A stretch of DNA of 19,814 nt from Thermoplasmata archaeon (GTDB lineage: Archaea > Thermoplasmatota > Thermoplasmata > UBA10834). Location: the NCBI GenBank assembly GCA_013331315.1, contig DUGQ01000017.1:1-19814 (forward strand), read 5' to 3'. This document shows, in pieces, positions 1 through 7,146 of the stretch (its first letter is position 1; every line of letters starts with the position of its first letter). The translations under genes and the position numbers were made by a program. Under the pieces are notes generated by a model. It was not told the DNA's origin. It did no database searches and worked only from the letters and a program-made list of their open reading frames with translations.

Positions 1-138
1 ATCCCCTGCGGGAATCGTTACCACCAGCGGCTCACCGTCTTCGTGCGCGACAACAAGCCAGGCGCAGGACACCATGCCCATGAGCAGCGCGACTGTCGCA
101 GCAGACACCTTCTTGCAGCTACTCCTTGGTCCCCCCAT
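1..138 (-). CDS. Secreted protein, N-terminal fragment (runs off the left edge)
   Basis: Only the first 46 codons are in the window. They begin at an ATG whose complement is CAT at 136-138 and stay open to base 1. The peptide starts MGGPRSSCKK, followed by a hydrophobic stretch of about 20 residues (VSAATVALLMGMVSCAWLVV) and then AHEDGEPLVV, which is a typical Sec signal peptide or N-terminal anchor. The Cys inside the hydrophobic stretch is not in a convincing lipobox. A good Shine-Dalgarno sequence (GGAGG, complement of 146-150) sits 7 nt upstream, and a TATA box and paired dyads lie further upstream, so the start is well supported. Nothing of the mature protein is visible apart from the first few residues, so no function can be given. 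It resembles the other exported proteins here only in having a signal sequence. Confidence 0.75.
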   Translation of the reverse strand, partial: MGGPRSSCKKVSAATVALLMGMVSCAWLVVAHEDGEPLVVTIPAGD

Positions 139-150
139 AGTTCGTCCTCC

Positions 151-175
151 AGCGTCAGTTCGCCTCACTGACGCT
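151..175. promoter_or_regulatory. Dyad 1, AGCGTCAGT-N7-ACTGACGCT (operator or leader hairpin)
   Basis: A perfect 9-bp inverted repeat with a 7-nt spacer. It spans the predicted transcript start and leader of the minus-strand gene at 1-138 and directly abuts its Shine-Dalgarno sequence. Its inner half-sites CGTCAGT/ACTGACG recur in the dyad at 212-234. It could be a repressor operator blocking initiation or an RNA hairpin next to the ribosome site. The repeat of the same half-sites upstream of TATA favours DNA binding. Confidence 0.6.
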
Positions 176-198
176 TCTTGCCTTTAGGGCCCTCTTCG

Positions 199-208
199 TA
201 TTTTATAC
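199..208 (-). promoter_or_regulatory. TATA box for the partial secreted gene at 1-138
   Basis: Read on the minus strand this is GTATAAAATAC, a good archaeal TATA element. It predicts a transcript start near 176, leaving about 38 nt of leader that includes the Shine-Dalgarno sequence at 146-150. It lies exactly between the two CGTCAGT/ACTGACG dyads. Confidence 0.65.
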
Positions 209-211
209 GTT

Positions 212-234
212 CGTCAGTTCAGCTCGTACTGACG
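212..234. promoter_or_regulatory. Dyad 2, CGTCAGT-N9-ACTGACG, upstream of the TATA box
   Basis: A perfect 7-bp inverted repeat with a 9-nt spacer. It carries the same half-sites as the dyad at 151-175 and is centred about 60 bp from it. It sits just upstream of the TATA box at 199-208, in the BRE/activator position of the minus-strand gene at 1-138. Matched dyads on both sides of TATA suggest one regulator bound at two sites. Confidence 0.55.
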
Positions 235-287
235 GCTATGTAGCGTGCCGGGCATAACGGCGGTAAGCGATGTGTTAATTTGAAGGC

Positions 288-300
288 GATGGAAAAATCG
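288..300 (-). terminator. Possible oligo-T terminator of the surface-protein gene
   Basis: About 25-30 nt past the stop codon at 325 the minus strand reads CGATTTTTCC, a run of five T. Archaeal termination commonly uses short T-runs without a hairpin. This is the only T-run before the next gene, but the run is short, so the call is weak. Confidence 0.3.
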
Positions 301-324
301 TAAAGGGGTTTGTAGGGTTTACAA

Positions 325-1791
325 CTACTTCCTGTTGTAGTACTTCTCCCACTCGCCTGGCTTCGAGTCTCGGGACCTCTCGTAGCTGTGCTTGACTCCT
401 CGCTTGGGCTTGTCCTTGCCAGAGGATATCACCGCCAAGGCAACTATCACTATGGCTACGACAATTGCCGCAAGGCCGATGAACACGATCGGCAGGCTAC
501 TCTCCCGGACGAAAGAGACGTCCACTAACGCCTCGGACGAGAAAGTCGGGTCGTGGACTATCAGACTTCCGCCAGGGAAGGTCAGGCCAGTCAGTGCCAC
601 GAATCCATCGAACCTCGTCTGCCCTTCGCCGAAAGCGAGAACCCTGTGCCCTGCCATCACCTGGGCTTTGACCATGGCCGGCTCCCCGTCCACCATGACA
701 TCGTCGACCCACGTCAGCACCCCGATCTCCGTCCAGTCGCTCCCGAAGGTCAGCCTTGTCGCCGTGAGCTGCCTGACGGCTGGCAACGGTCCCGTCGTAT
801 CGTTGACCTCGAGGGTTCCTGCAGACGACTCGCAGGTCATCACGCCAACGGCGTTCATGTACGTCAACAGCCGCGTGTCCATCCATTTCGCCATCAGTGG
901 CGGGATCAAGTTCCCCACGATGTTCTGCATCTCCATGATCAGCGTCGGGTTCTCGTTGGCGGGGTCGAAGTCCCAGCCTTCTATCGTTTGATCCCACTTG
1001 ACATCGTACTTAATCAAGTTCCCGACTATCTGAATGTCGTCGATCCTCTCTGGTAGTATCAATGTCGAGGCGCCCAGCGGTCCGGTCGTAACGGTTATCC
1101 TCCACTGAGGCAGCGAGGCGTTGTCAACCTGGACTGTGGTCGCCTCCAGGTTGAAAGAGAGTCTGAAGGCATTCAAGACGCCGTCACCTACCGCCTCGGT
1201 GGCGTTCTCCGCGAGGAGAACATAAGGCAGATTGGTCGCTGCGAGGTCGAAACTCCACGACCTGTTGTCTTCCACTTCCTTGAACTCGACCTCACTCGCG
1301 TTCCAAGCGGTGTTGAGGTCTACCTTCTTGATTATCGGCTCAGGTCCGACATAGGATGTGAAGTCGCCTTCCATCTCGCTGTAGGTCCTCTGATACTGCA
1401 GGGCTCCGTTGTCGTCCACATCGTCGAACTCGACTATGCTGTCGAGCTTGACGGCGTACATCGTGTAGACCTTCATCGTGTAGTTGTCCTGCAGCAGCTC
1501 GCCATCGCCATCGTACACATCGGCGACGCCAAGGTACCTAGCCTTGATCACGACGAAGTAGACGTTGTTCTGAGTCTCCTCTGTTCCCCATACAATCCCG
1601 AATGCCGCGTCGGTGCCGAACTTCACGAAGAAGTGGTCTCCGCCACCGAGCGCCGTTGTCGCCCCATCCTCAGTGGTGAGGTCATCGGTCAGCGAGACCC
1701 CTGCAGAGGCTGTGGCCGCGACCATGAGCCCGCTGAGTATGAACATGGCCATCGACGCTAGTGCGACTGTGCTTTTGGCTGTCTTATTCAT
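325..1791 (-). CDS. Secreted surface protein with C-terminal membrane anchor, function unknown
   Basis: A 488-residue protein. The start is set at the ATG at 1789-1791, which has a strong GGAGGTGA site 7 nt upstream (1799-1806). An in-frame ATG at 1857 is rejected because it precedes the TATA box at 1845-1853. Residues 1-31 are a clear signal peptide (MNKTAKSTVALASMAMFILS..., likely cleaved after ATASA). Residues 32-430 look beta-rich and acidic, with scattered N-glycosylation sequons and no enzymatic motif that I recognise. Residues about 432-457 are a transmembrane helix (IVFIGLAAIVVAIVIVALAV), followed by a 31-residue basic cytoplasmic tail ending EKYYNRK. This is the usual layout of an archaeal cell-surface protein held by one helix. 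It is transcribed divergently from the large STAND regulator and may be its target, which is inference only. Confidence 0.8.
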   Translation of the reverse strand: MNKTAKSTVALASMAMFILSGLMVAATASAGVSLTDDLTTEDGATTALGGGDHFFVKFGTDAAFGIVWGTEETQNNVYFVVIKARYLGVADVYDGDGELLQDNYTMKVYTMYAVKLDSIVEFDDVDDNGALQYQRTYSEMEGDFTSYVGPEPIIKKVDLNTAWNASEVEFKEVEDNRSWSFDLAATNLPYVLLAENATEAVGDGVLNAFRLSFNLEATTVQVDNASLPQWRITVTTGPLGASTLILPERIDDIQIVGNLIKYDVKWDQTIEGWDFDPANENPTLIMEMQNIVGNLIPPLMAKWMDTRLLTYMNAVGVMTCESSAGTLEVNDTTGPLPAVRQLTATRLTFGSDWTEIGVLTWVDDVMVDGEPAMVKAQVMAGHRVLAFGEGQTRFDGFVALTGLTFPGGSLIVHDPTFSSEALVDVSFVRESSLPIVFIGLAAIVVAIVIVALAVISSGKDKPKRGVKHSYERSRDSKPGEWEKYYNRK

Positions 1792-1844
1792 TCTTCCTTC
1801 ACCTCCCTCTCGGAAGGATTGTCGAGGTTCTACTCCGCTGGTAT

Positions 1845-1853
1845 GTATATAAA
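1845..1853 (-). promoter_or_regulatory. TATA box of the surface-protein gene
   Basis: The minus strand reads TTTATATAC, a near-consensus archaeal TATA box. A start about 25 nt downstream (near 1823) leaves a leader of roughly 30 nt carrying the GGAGGTGA site. This fixes the translation start at 1791 rather than 1857. Confidence 0.75.
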
Positions 1854-1954
1854 CCATTAGGGCTGTTTTGCACTAGTATTCTCAACGGTGTGGCTGCCAT
1901 TATGGATGGGACCCGAAAGGGGTATCTATCACCATCATCGTTCGTGGTGGTCGG

Positions 1955-4705
1955 ATGACGCGCCTCGTGATGTCCCAAAATGAGAGGCTGCTCCTGAACC
2001 TCCTTGAGAATGACAGGTACCGCGACTCGGCCGAGGTCCCCCTGGCCGTTTCCCAGGAGGGCATAGCCAAGGTGCTAGGGACCCAGGTCCACAATGTGTC
2101 CAGGGCGTTGTCTTCGTTGGAGTCAGACGGTCTGGTCTCAGACAGGCTGGCACATGTCCGTGGCGCTCCGCGGCGACGTCGAGCGTACTTCTTGACGGAT
2201 AAAGGGAGACGAACTGCCGAGGGCATTCAGGCCAGCCTGATGAAGGCCAGTGTCTCCTGGAACGGCGAGGGCGGGTTCGAGGAGGTGTTGGTATCCGAGG
2301 CGGTCAGGCGAGCCTCTCTGGCAAGCGGCCGCACCGTCTCCCTGCTCGAAGTCGCAGACCTCGCCAGGGACGGAGCCCCGCTCTCCCCTTCCGTCCTTCT
2401 GGAGAGGGCGGAAGTGGTCGAGAAACCGCGCACGGTGGAGAAGTCCATCGGCCGGCCGATGGTCGAACAGTTCGTCGGAAGATCAGGGGCACTCGGCGAG
2501 CTGATGGATGCCCTTGACAAAGGGGTCGTCTCGACAATACTGGTCCATGGCATGCCAGGAATTGGGAAGAGCACCCTCCTATCCAAGGTCTTCGACGAAC
2601 TCGCCGGCAAGCGGTCACTCTTCTGGTACACCTTGAGCTCTTGGGATTCCGAGAGGGGCTTCGCCGAACACCTCGCGTCATTCCTGTCAGCTAGCGGATG
2701 CCGCTCGCTAGCGCGGTCCCTCAAGTCGGACGTCCCCGTGTCCGACTTCTACCCCTCACTTCTTTCCGACTTGAGTTCCATGGACGCCGTGTTGTTCATT
2801 GACGACGTCCACAAAGCGCCTGAGACGTTCGAGCTGATAATGTCCATGCTCATTGACGCTGCGAGGATATCTCCCTCGGTCCAGTTGGTGCTCGTTTCGA
2901 GAACGGTCCCGGAGTTCGTCCCGAAGGATATCAGGCAGAGCTTTCACATGGAACTCAAGGAACTCGACCGTGAGAGCGCGGGACAGATAGTCGCGTCCGC
3001 CTCCGACGGAGTGCGGGAGGAGATTATCCGGTGGGCTCACGGCAACCCGCTACTCCTGACCCTCGTGGCGCGAAAGGGGGTCGCCGCGGAGAGAAGGGAC
3101 GTGATCGACTACATCGACAGCGAAGTGTACTCTGGCTTATCCGGGGACCAACGTGGCCTGCTGGAACTCCTTTCTGTCTTCAGACACCCTGTGCCTCTGG
3201 AAGTCCTATCTGATCGTGACAGAGAAGTCGCGACTTCTCTGAAGGGCATGTCCTTGATATCCGAACAGGAGAGTGGCATCTGGATTCACGATCTGCTGAG
3301 AGATTACTTCTCATCACGGCTCAGCTCCGATCGTCGCCGGCTGGCTCACCTCAAGGCTGCGGAATGCTGCACCCCTAGAACCGAGCCAGAATGGGATCTG
3401 GAGACTCTCTTCCATCTCGTCGAGTCTGGCGACTCAACGAAGGCGGCCAGGTTCGCCATCGAGAATTCCGACGAGTTCGTCGAGGCCTTCCCACATGAGT
3501 CTTCTTCCCTCGTTGCCAGGATCGACGAGAGCTCTGTCTCGGCGGAAATCCTCCCGCGGCTACTGTTCACGATCGCCGAATTGGCGGAGACTGAGGAAGA
3601 CTTCGAACGCGCGATCTCCGCTTACGAGAGAAGTGTCGCCACACTCGCTGACGATGACCCTGTTCGCCCTGTGGCCCTTGAGTCCCTCGCGAGGCTGCAG
3701 GCGGAGAACGAGCAGTGGACGAAGGCGGTCGAGGCCCATGAGCGGGCAAGGCAGATATACGAGCGGACAGGTGACTCAGAGGGGCAAGTCAGGGAGTGGC
3801 TCAACCTCGGCATGCTGCTGAAGCGAAGGGCGGACGTCGACGGGACCAGAGAAGCGTACGCGAAGGCCCTCTCCATAGCGGCGAGGGCGGAGAACCGGTC
3901 CGCCCAAGCGGCCTGCATGAACAACATAGCTATGGTGGAGTGGGAGACGGGGTCCCCCGGAGACGCCGAGAGGATGTTCAGGGAATCCATACGTCTCGCT
4001 CACGCAGCCGGGGATAACATGGGCGAGGGGCGTGCGCTGGAGAACTTCTCTCGGTTCTGCAGGTCGTATCACAGGCTCGAGGAAGCCGCCAACCTGCAGC
4101 TGGAGGCGTCAGCAGCCTACGCTCGAGCCAGCGACGTAGTGGAGTCCAAGCACGCCAGATCTGCGCACTGCGAGTTGCTTTGGGAGTTGGAACGGCATGA
4201 AGAAGCCATTTCGACATGCAGGTCTGGACTCTCGTCTCCATCTCTTCGTCGGAGGCGCGGGCTGTTCAAAGACAGCCCACTATGGGATTCTGGCGACTTC
4301 GCTCTCATGCTGACCCTCGTGGACTCCCTCAGACTGGCGGGCGAGTACGACGAGGCGCGAGAGGAGCTTCGCAAGTACGCGGCGGAGGCCGAGAGAGCCA
4401 ACGACCAAACGCTCCTAGCCAAGGGGAAGATGGAGGCCGCGATGATAGCCGAGAGCGCGGGCGAATTCGAGGAATCCCTGGCCCGTCTGCGCGAGGCAGA
4501 ACAGATACTCATAGAGATGGTGGACCGTGAAGGGCTCATAGCCGTCTACCTCAGGCTTGGCACGGTCGAAGAGAAGATGGGAGACATCGACTCGGCCCGC
4601 ACCCACTACTTGAGCGCGGCCCGCCAGGCAGAGATGGCTGGCAACCACAGAGCGCTCGCCATCGCTAAGGATAGTATGGAGTCCGTCTCCAGGCCATGCG
4701 CCTAG
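1955..4705 (+). CDS. Winged-helix / STAND ATPase / TPR regulator
   Basis: A 916-residue signal-transduction protein. Residues about 8-90 form a winged-helix DNA-binding domain (helix-turn-helix around SQEGIAKVLGTQVHNVSRAL, basic wing GAPRRRRAYFL). Residues about 172-400 are a STAND-type P-loop NTPase: Walker A GMPGIGKST at 199-207, Walker B LFIDD at 280-284, a sensor Arg in LVLVSR ending at 316, and the GNPL motif at 363-366 typical of this class. A second winged-helix region follows (WIHDLLRDYF near 443-452). Residues about 530-916 are helical TPR-like repeats for ligand or protein sensing. In MalT-like STAND proteins, ligand binding to the repeats drives ATP-dependent assembly, and the same logic is likely here. 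An ATG at 1970 is an alternative start. GGTGG at 1946-1950 supports 1955. The signal and target genes are unknown; the divergent surface-protein gene is the first candidate. Confidence 0.85.
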   Translation: MTRLVMSQNERLLLNLLENDRYRDSAEVPLAVSQEGIAKVLGTQVHNVSRALSSLESDGLVSDRLAHVRGAPRRRRAYFLTDKGRRTAEGIQASLMKASVSWNGEGGFEEVLVSEAVRRASLASGRTVSLLEVADLARDGAPLSPSVLLERAEVVEKPRTVEKSIGRPMVEQFVGRSGALGELMDALDKGVVSTILVHGMPGIGKSTLLSKVFDELAGKRSLFWYTLSSWDSERGFAEHLASFLSASGCRSLARSLKSDVPVSDFYPSLLSDLSSMDAVLFIDDVHKAPETFELIMSMLIDAARISPSVQLVLVSRTVPEFVPKDIRQSFHMELKELDRESAGQIVASASDGVREEIIRWAHGNPLLLTLVARKGVAAERRDVIDYIDSEVYSGLSGDQRGLLELLSVFRHPVPLEVLSDRDREVATSLKGMSLISEQESGIWIHDLLRDYFSSRLSSDRRRLAHLKAAECCTPRTEPEWDLETLFHLVESGDSTKAARFAIENSDEFVEAFPHESSSLVARIDESSVSAEILPRLLFTIAELAETEEDFERAISAYERSVATLADDDPVRPVALESLARLQAENEQWTKAVEAHERARQIYERTGDSEGQVREWLNLGMLLKRRADVDGTREAYAKALSIAARAENRSAQAACMNNIAMVEWETGSPGDAERMFRESIRLAHAAGDNMGEGRALENFSRFCRSYHRLEEAANLQLEASAAYARASDVVESKHARSAHCELLWELERHEEAISTCRSGLSSPSLRRRRGLFKDSPLWDSGDFALMLTLVDSLRLAGEYDEAREELRKYAAEAERANDQTLLAKGKMEAAMIAESAGEFEESLARLREAEQILIEMVDREGLIAVYLRLGTVEEKMGDIDSARTHYLSAARQAEMAGNHRALAIAKDSMESVSRPCA

Positions 4706-4753
4706 TGACCTGCATGAATTTGAAATACCAAGCAACGGTTCACTTGACGTTGG

Positions 4754-6262
4754 ATGAGAGAGAAGAAGCTGAGGGAGATCCCAATCGCGAGCGCGATAGA
4801 GACGATTGGCCATGAGATAATCGAAGTCACTCCCACCTTCTTCAGGTTCTTCGCCAGACTGCCGAAGATGGTGCAACGGTCAATCAAGATATTCCTGCCG
4901 TTCTTCGTCCTGCTTCTCCTGACAGTGATCCCCCTCCCGCTGGATGCTCAGGTACAGTACGCCTTGGCGATATTTGTATGCGTCTCAATGCTCTGGACCT
5001 TTGGCGGCCTTCCCTTGCCGGTGACGGCCCTTCTCGTACCAGTCCTTCTCACCTTCTACGGCATATTCGGGACCGACGAGGCACTCAGGCCGTTCGCTGA
5101 CCCTGTGGTCTATCTCCTGATGGGAGGCCTGATAATGGCGGAGGCGTTCAGGAAGCACGGCGTCGACCGCAGGTTAGCATACACGATCGTCGCGCGGTTC
5201 GGCGGAGACGTCGGCAAGATACTCTTCTCGTTCATGATCGTCGCCGCCGTGCTGTCCATGTGGATATCCAACACAGCAACGGTTGCGCTGATGATCCCTG
5301 TGGTCCTCGGCATCGCCGCGAGGGCCGGCGAGGAGAAGGGCAGGTTGTCCATACTGTTCCTTCTCGGGGTCGGCATAGGCTCGGCATTGGGCGGAATGGC
5401 GACGATAACCGGTTCCGCCCCCAACGCTGTCGCGTCTTCCCTCCTCGCTCAGAGACTGGCTGTCGACGGTGCCACGTGGACGTTCGTCGACTGGATGAAG
5501 ATTGGCCTCCCGGCCAGCATCGTCCTTCTCTCGTTGTCATGGTACCTGCTCAAGCGCATGTTTCCCGTGAAAGTACGGACGCTGAACATATCCTCCGTAA
5601 GCAAGGAGCTGGCGGAGATGGGGTCCCTCTCCCAGGGCGAGAAGAAGACCCTGGGTATATTCGTCCCAACAGTCATCCTGTGGATCGCAGGGGCGGACAT
5701 AGGCGCCATGTTCGGCTTTCCGGCAAGCTTCATGAGCGCCGCGATCGTCGCCCTCAGCGCCGCGGTCCTCTTGTTCGCCAGCAAAACCCTTGACTGGCAG
5801 GACGCCAGAGCGATATCCTGGGACATATTCCTAATCATCGGAGCAGGCCTTGCCCTGGGTGAAGGACTGCAGCAGTCAGGCGCGGCTGAATGGATGTCCG
5901 GCGTGCTCGTCTCGCTAACGGGTGACCTCCACATATTCATCATCATGCTCGTCGTGTCGTTGGTGTCTATCGCCTTCTCCAACTTCATGAGCAATACCGC
6001 TACTGCTGCGATACTGGCTCCGATCCTCATCGGCATGTCGGATGAGCTCATGGTCGATCCGAGATTGCTCGTTCTCGTCTGCGCGCTCTCAGTCTCGATA
6101 TCATTCATCACGCCTATCGGGACGCCTCCGTTCACACTCATATATTCCACTGGCATAATCTCCCGGAGGGATCTCGCCAGAAGCGGGCTTCGACTATCGA
6201 TTCCAGCGGTTCTCGCAATCTCGACTCTTGTGTATCTCATGGTGAAGTTCGGTCTAGTTTGA
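4754..6262 (+). CDS. DASS/SLC13-family sodium-coupled anion symporter
   Basis: A 502-residue polytopic membrane protein with about a dozen hydrophobic segments after a short cytoplasmic N-terminus. It carries both signature SNT motifs of the divalent-anion:Na+ symporter family, at residues 172-174 (WISNTATVALMIP) and 413-415 (NFMSNTATAAILAP). In VcINDY these motifs line the sodium and substrate sites. TGSAPN at 219-224 and TPIGTPPF at 453-460 complete the inverted-repeat pattern. The family imports dicarboxylates, sulfate or phosphate with Na+; the specificity cannot be read here. Its length is usual for the family. The start at 4754 has only a weak ribosome site; a start near 4868 (MVQRSIKIF) would drop 38 residues. 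A small TrkA-N-like gene follows after 16 nt, suggesting co-transcription. Confidence 0.88.
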   Translation: MREKKLREIPIASAIETIGHEIIEVTPTFFRFFARLPKMVQRSIKIFLPFFVLLLLTVIPLPLDAQVQYALAIFVCVSMLWTFGGLPLPVTALLVPVLLTFYGIFGTDEALRPFADPVVYLLMGGLIMAEAFRKHGVDRRLAYTIVARFGGDVGKILFSFMIVAAVLSMWISNTATVALMIPVVLGIAARAGEEKGRLSILFLLGVGIGSALGGMATITGSAPNAVASSLLAQRLAVDGATWTFVDWMKIGLPASIVLLSLSWYLLKRMFPVKVRTLNISSVSKELAEMGSLSQGEKKTLGIFVPTVILWIAGADIGAMFGFPASFMSAAIVALSAAVLLFASKTLDWQDARAISWDIFLIIGAGLALGEGLQQSGAAEWMSGVLVSLTGDLHIFIIMLVVSLVSIAFSNFMSNTATAAILAPILIGMSDELMVDPRLLVLVCALSVSISFITPIGTPPFTLIYSTGIISRRDLARSGLRLSIPAVLAISTLVYLMVKFGLV

Positions 6263-6278
6263 TTTGGAGGTGAAGTGG

Positions 6279-6629
6279 TTGAGGGTGTTGGTGATCGGTG
6301 CGGAGAAGCTCGGCGCCAAGGTAATCAAGCAGTTGAGGAAGAACCCCGATGTGGAGATACTGGTGGCCGAGAGGCGTGAGAGACCGTACGCGGTGGAATG
6401 CGGCGCGATCGACAAGGTGGACGTCGTCGCGCACGTCACGTCGATGAACTTCGAGGAGACGCTGGAGATGACCGAGCCAGATTTCGTGATACTGGCCAGA
6501 ACCGTGGAGGACTGGGATAAGGCGGAGACCCCCATGGGATCGGAGTACGTCGCGGGCATGGAGCGCGAGATGACCAAGTTCGACGTCGCGGTACTCCCAG
6601 TGGACAGCAGGGTCCTCGGTCCATGGTGA
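6279..6629 (+). CDS. Small TrkA-N/RCK-like Rossmann protein
   Basis: A 116-residue protein if started at TTG 6279, which has GGAGGTG at 6266-6272 with 6-nt spacing. The upstream in-frame TTG at 6264 would overlap that ribosome site, so it is rejected. It begins with a beta strand and a glycine turn (RVLVIGAEKLGAKVIKQL), then a second strand ending in an acid (VEILVAE), as in NAD-binding Rossmann domains of TrkA/RCK proteins. The glycine motif is GAEKLG rather than GxGxxG, so nucleotide binding is uncertain. Later strands (DKVDVVAHV, PDFVILAR, FDVAVLPVD) fit the fold. It lies 16 nt after the DASS symporter gene and probably shares its transcript. RCK-type domains often gate transporters, so a regulatory subunit role is plausible but inferred. 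It ends 6 nt from the converging CBS gene. Confidence 0.65.
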   Translation: MRVLVIGAEKLGAKVIKQLRKNPDVEILVAERRERPYAVECGAIDKVDVVAHVTSMNFEETLEMTEPDFVILARTVEDWDKAETPMGSEYVAGMEREMTKFDVAVLPVDSRVLGPW

Positions 6630-6635
6630 GGAGTG

Positions 6636-7106
6636 CTATGGCCAGAACTTCTTGCTCGCCTTGAGGATGTCGAGTCCGTTCAGCTCGCCCACGAGGATAT
6701 TGTTGTCGTCCACTATCGGCAGGTCGTTCAGGTGGTGCTCGACCATCATCCTGGTCACATTCACGAGCATCTCGTTGTGAAGAACCTTGACAGGCTTGTG
6801 CATGACTTCCGTGACCTTGTCCGTGGATATCTCGCCCAACATCTTGAGGAACGAGGTCATCCCCGCCTTCCTCACGCCGAGCAGGTAGCCCCCGTGCCTC
6901 AGCAGAGTCTCGAGGGTGATGGTGCCTTTCAGCTTACCATCGCTGTCGACGACGTACACCTTTCTCGTCTCGCTGTCCTCGACCATGGCCTCCACGGCAT
7001 CCTTGAGGTGCGCGTCGATCGAGACAGTGGCCGCCTTTGTGGTCTTGCCAATCTCCGCTATCACATCAGACACACGAATATCGCTGATGGGCTTGTCGTC
7101 TACCAT
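6636..7106 (-). CDS. CBS-domain pair protein
   Basis: A 156-residue soluble protein. The start chosen is the ATG at 7104-7106, preceded by AAGGAGGAGG, a very strong ribosome site. An earlier in-frame ATG at 7154 overlaps the end of the channel gene and has a poorer site. Residues about 12-70 form the first CBS motif (ATVSIDAHLKDAVEAMVED ... YVVDSDGKLKGTITLETLL). Residues about 95-150 form the second (VTEVMHKPVKVLHNEML ... LPIVDDNNILVGELNGLDIL). CBS pairs bind adenosyl nucleotides and report energy state. It sits 40 nt downstream of the MscS-type channel in the same direction, so it is probably co-transcribed and may modulate that channel. That link is inference. Confidence 0.82.
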   Translation of the reverse strand: MVDDKPISDIRVSDVIAEIGKTTKAATVSIDAHLKDAVEAMVEDSETRKVYVVDSDGKLKGTITLETLLRHGGYLLGVRKAGMTSFLKMLGEISTDKVTEVMHKPVKVLHNEMLVNVTRMMVEHHLNDLPIVDDNNILVGELNGLDILKASKKFWP

Positions 7107-7146
7107 TCCATCCTCCTCCTTAGTCCAATATGCCTTCCCGAAGGAT

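Noticed and set aside
4259-4278. Hairpin GGGCTGT-N6-ACAGCCC as a terminator
   Set aside because: It is deep inside the STAND regulator gene, has no T-run after it, and a 7-bp stem is expected by chance in GC-rich coding DNA.
5449-6240. A 263-codon open frame on the minus strand
   Set aside because: It is antisense to the DASS symporter, whose SNT motifs establish the coding strand.
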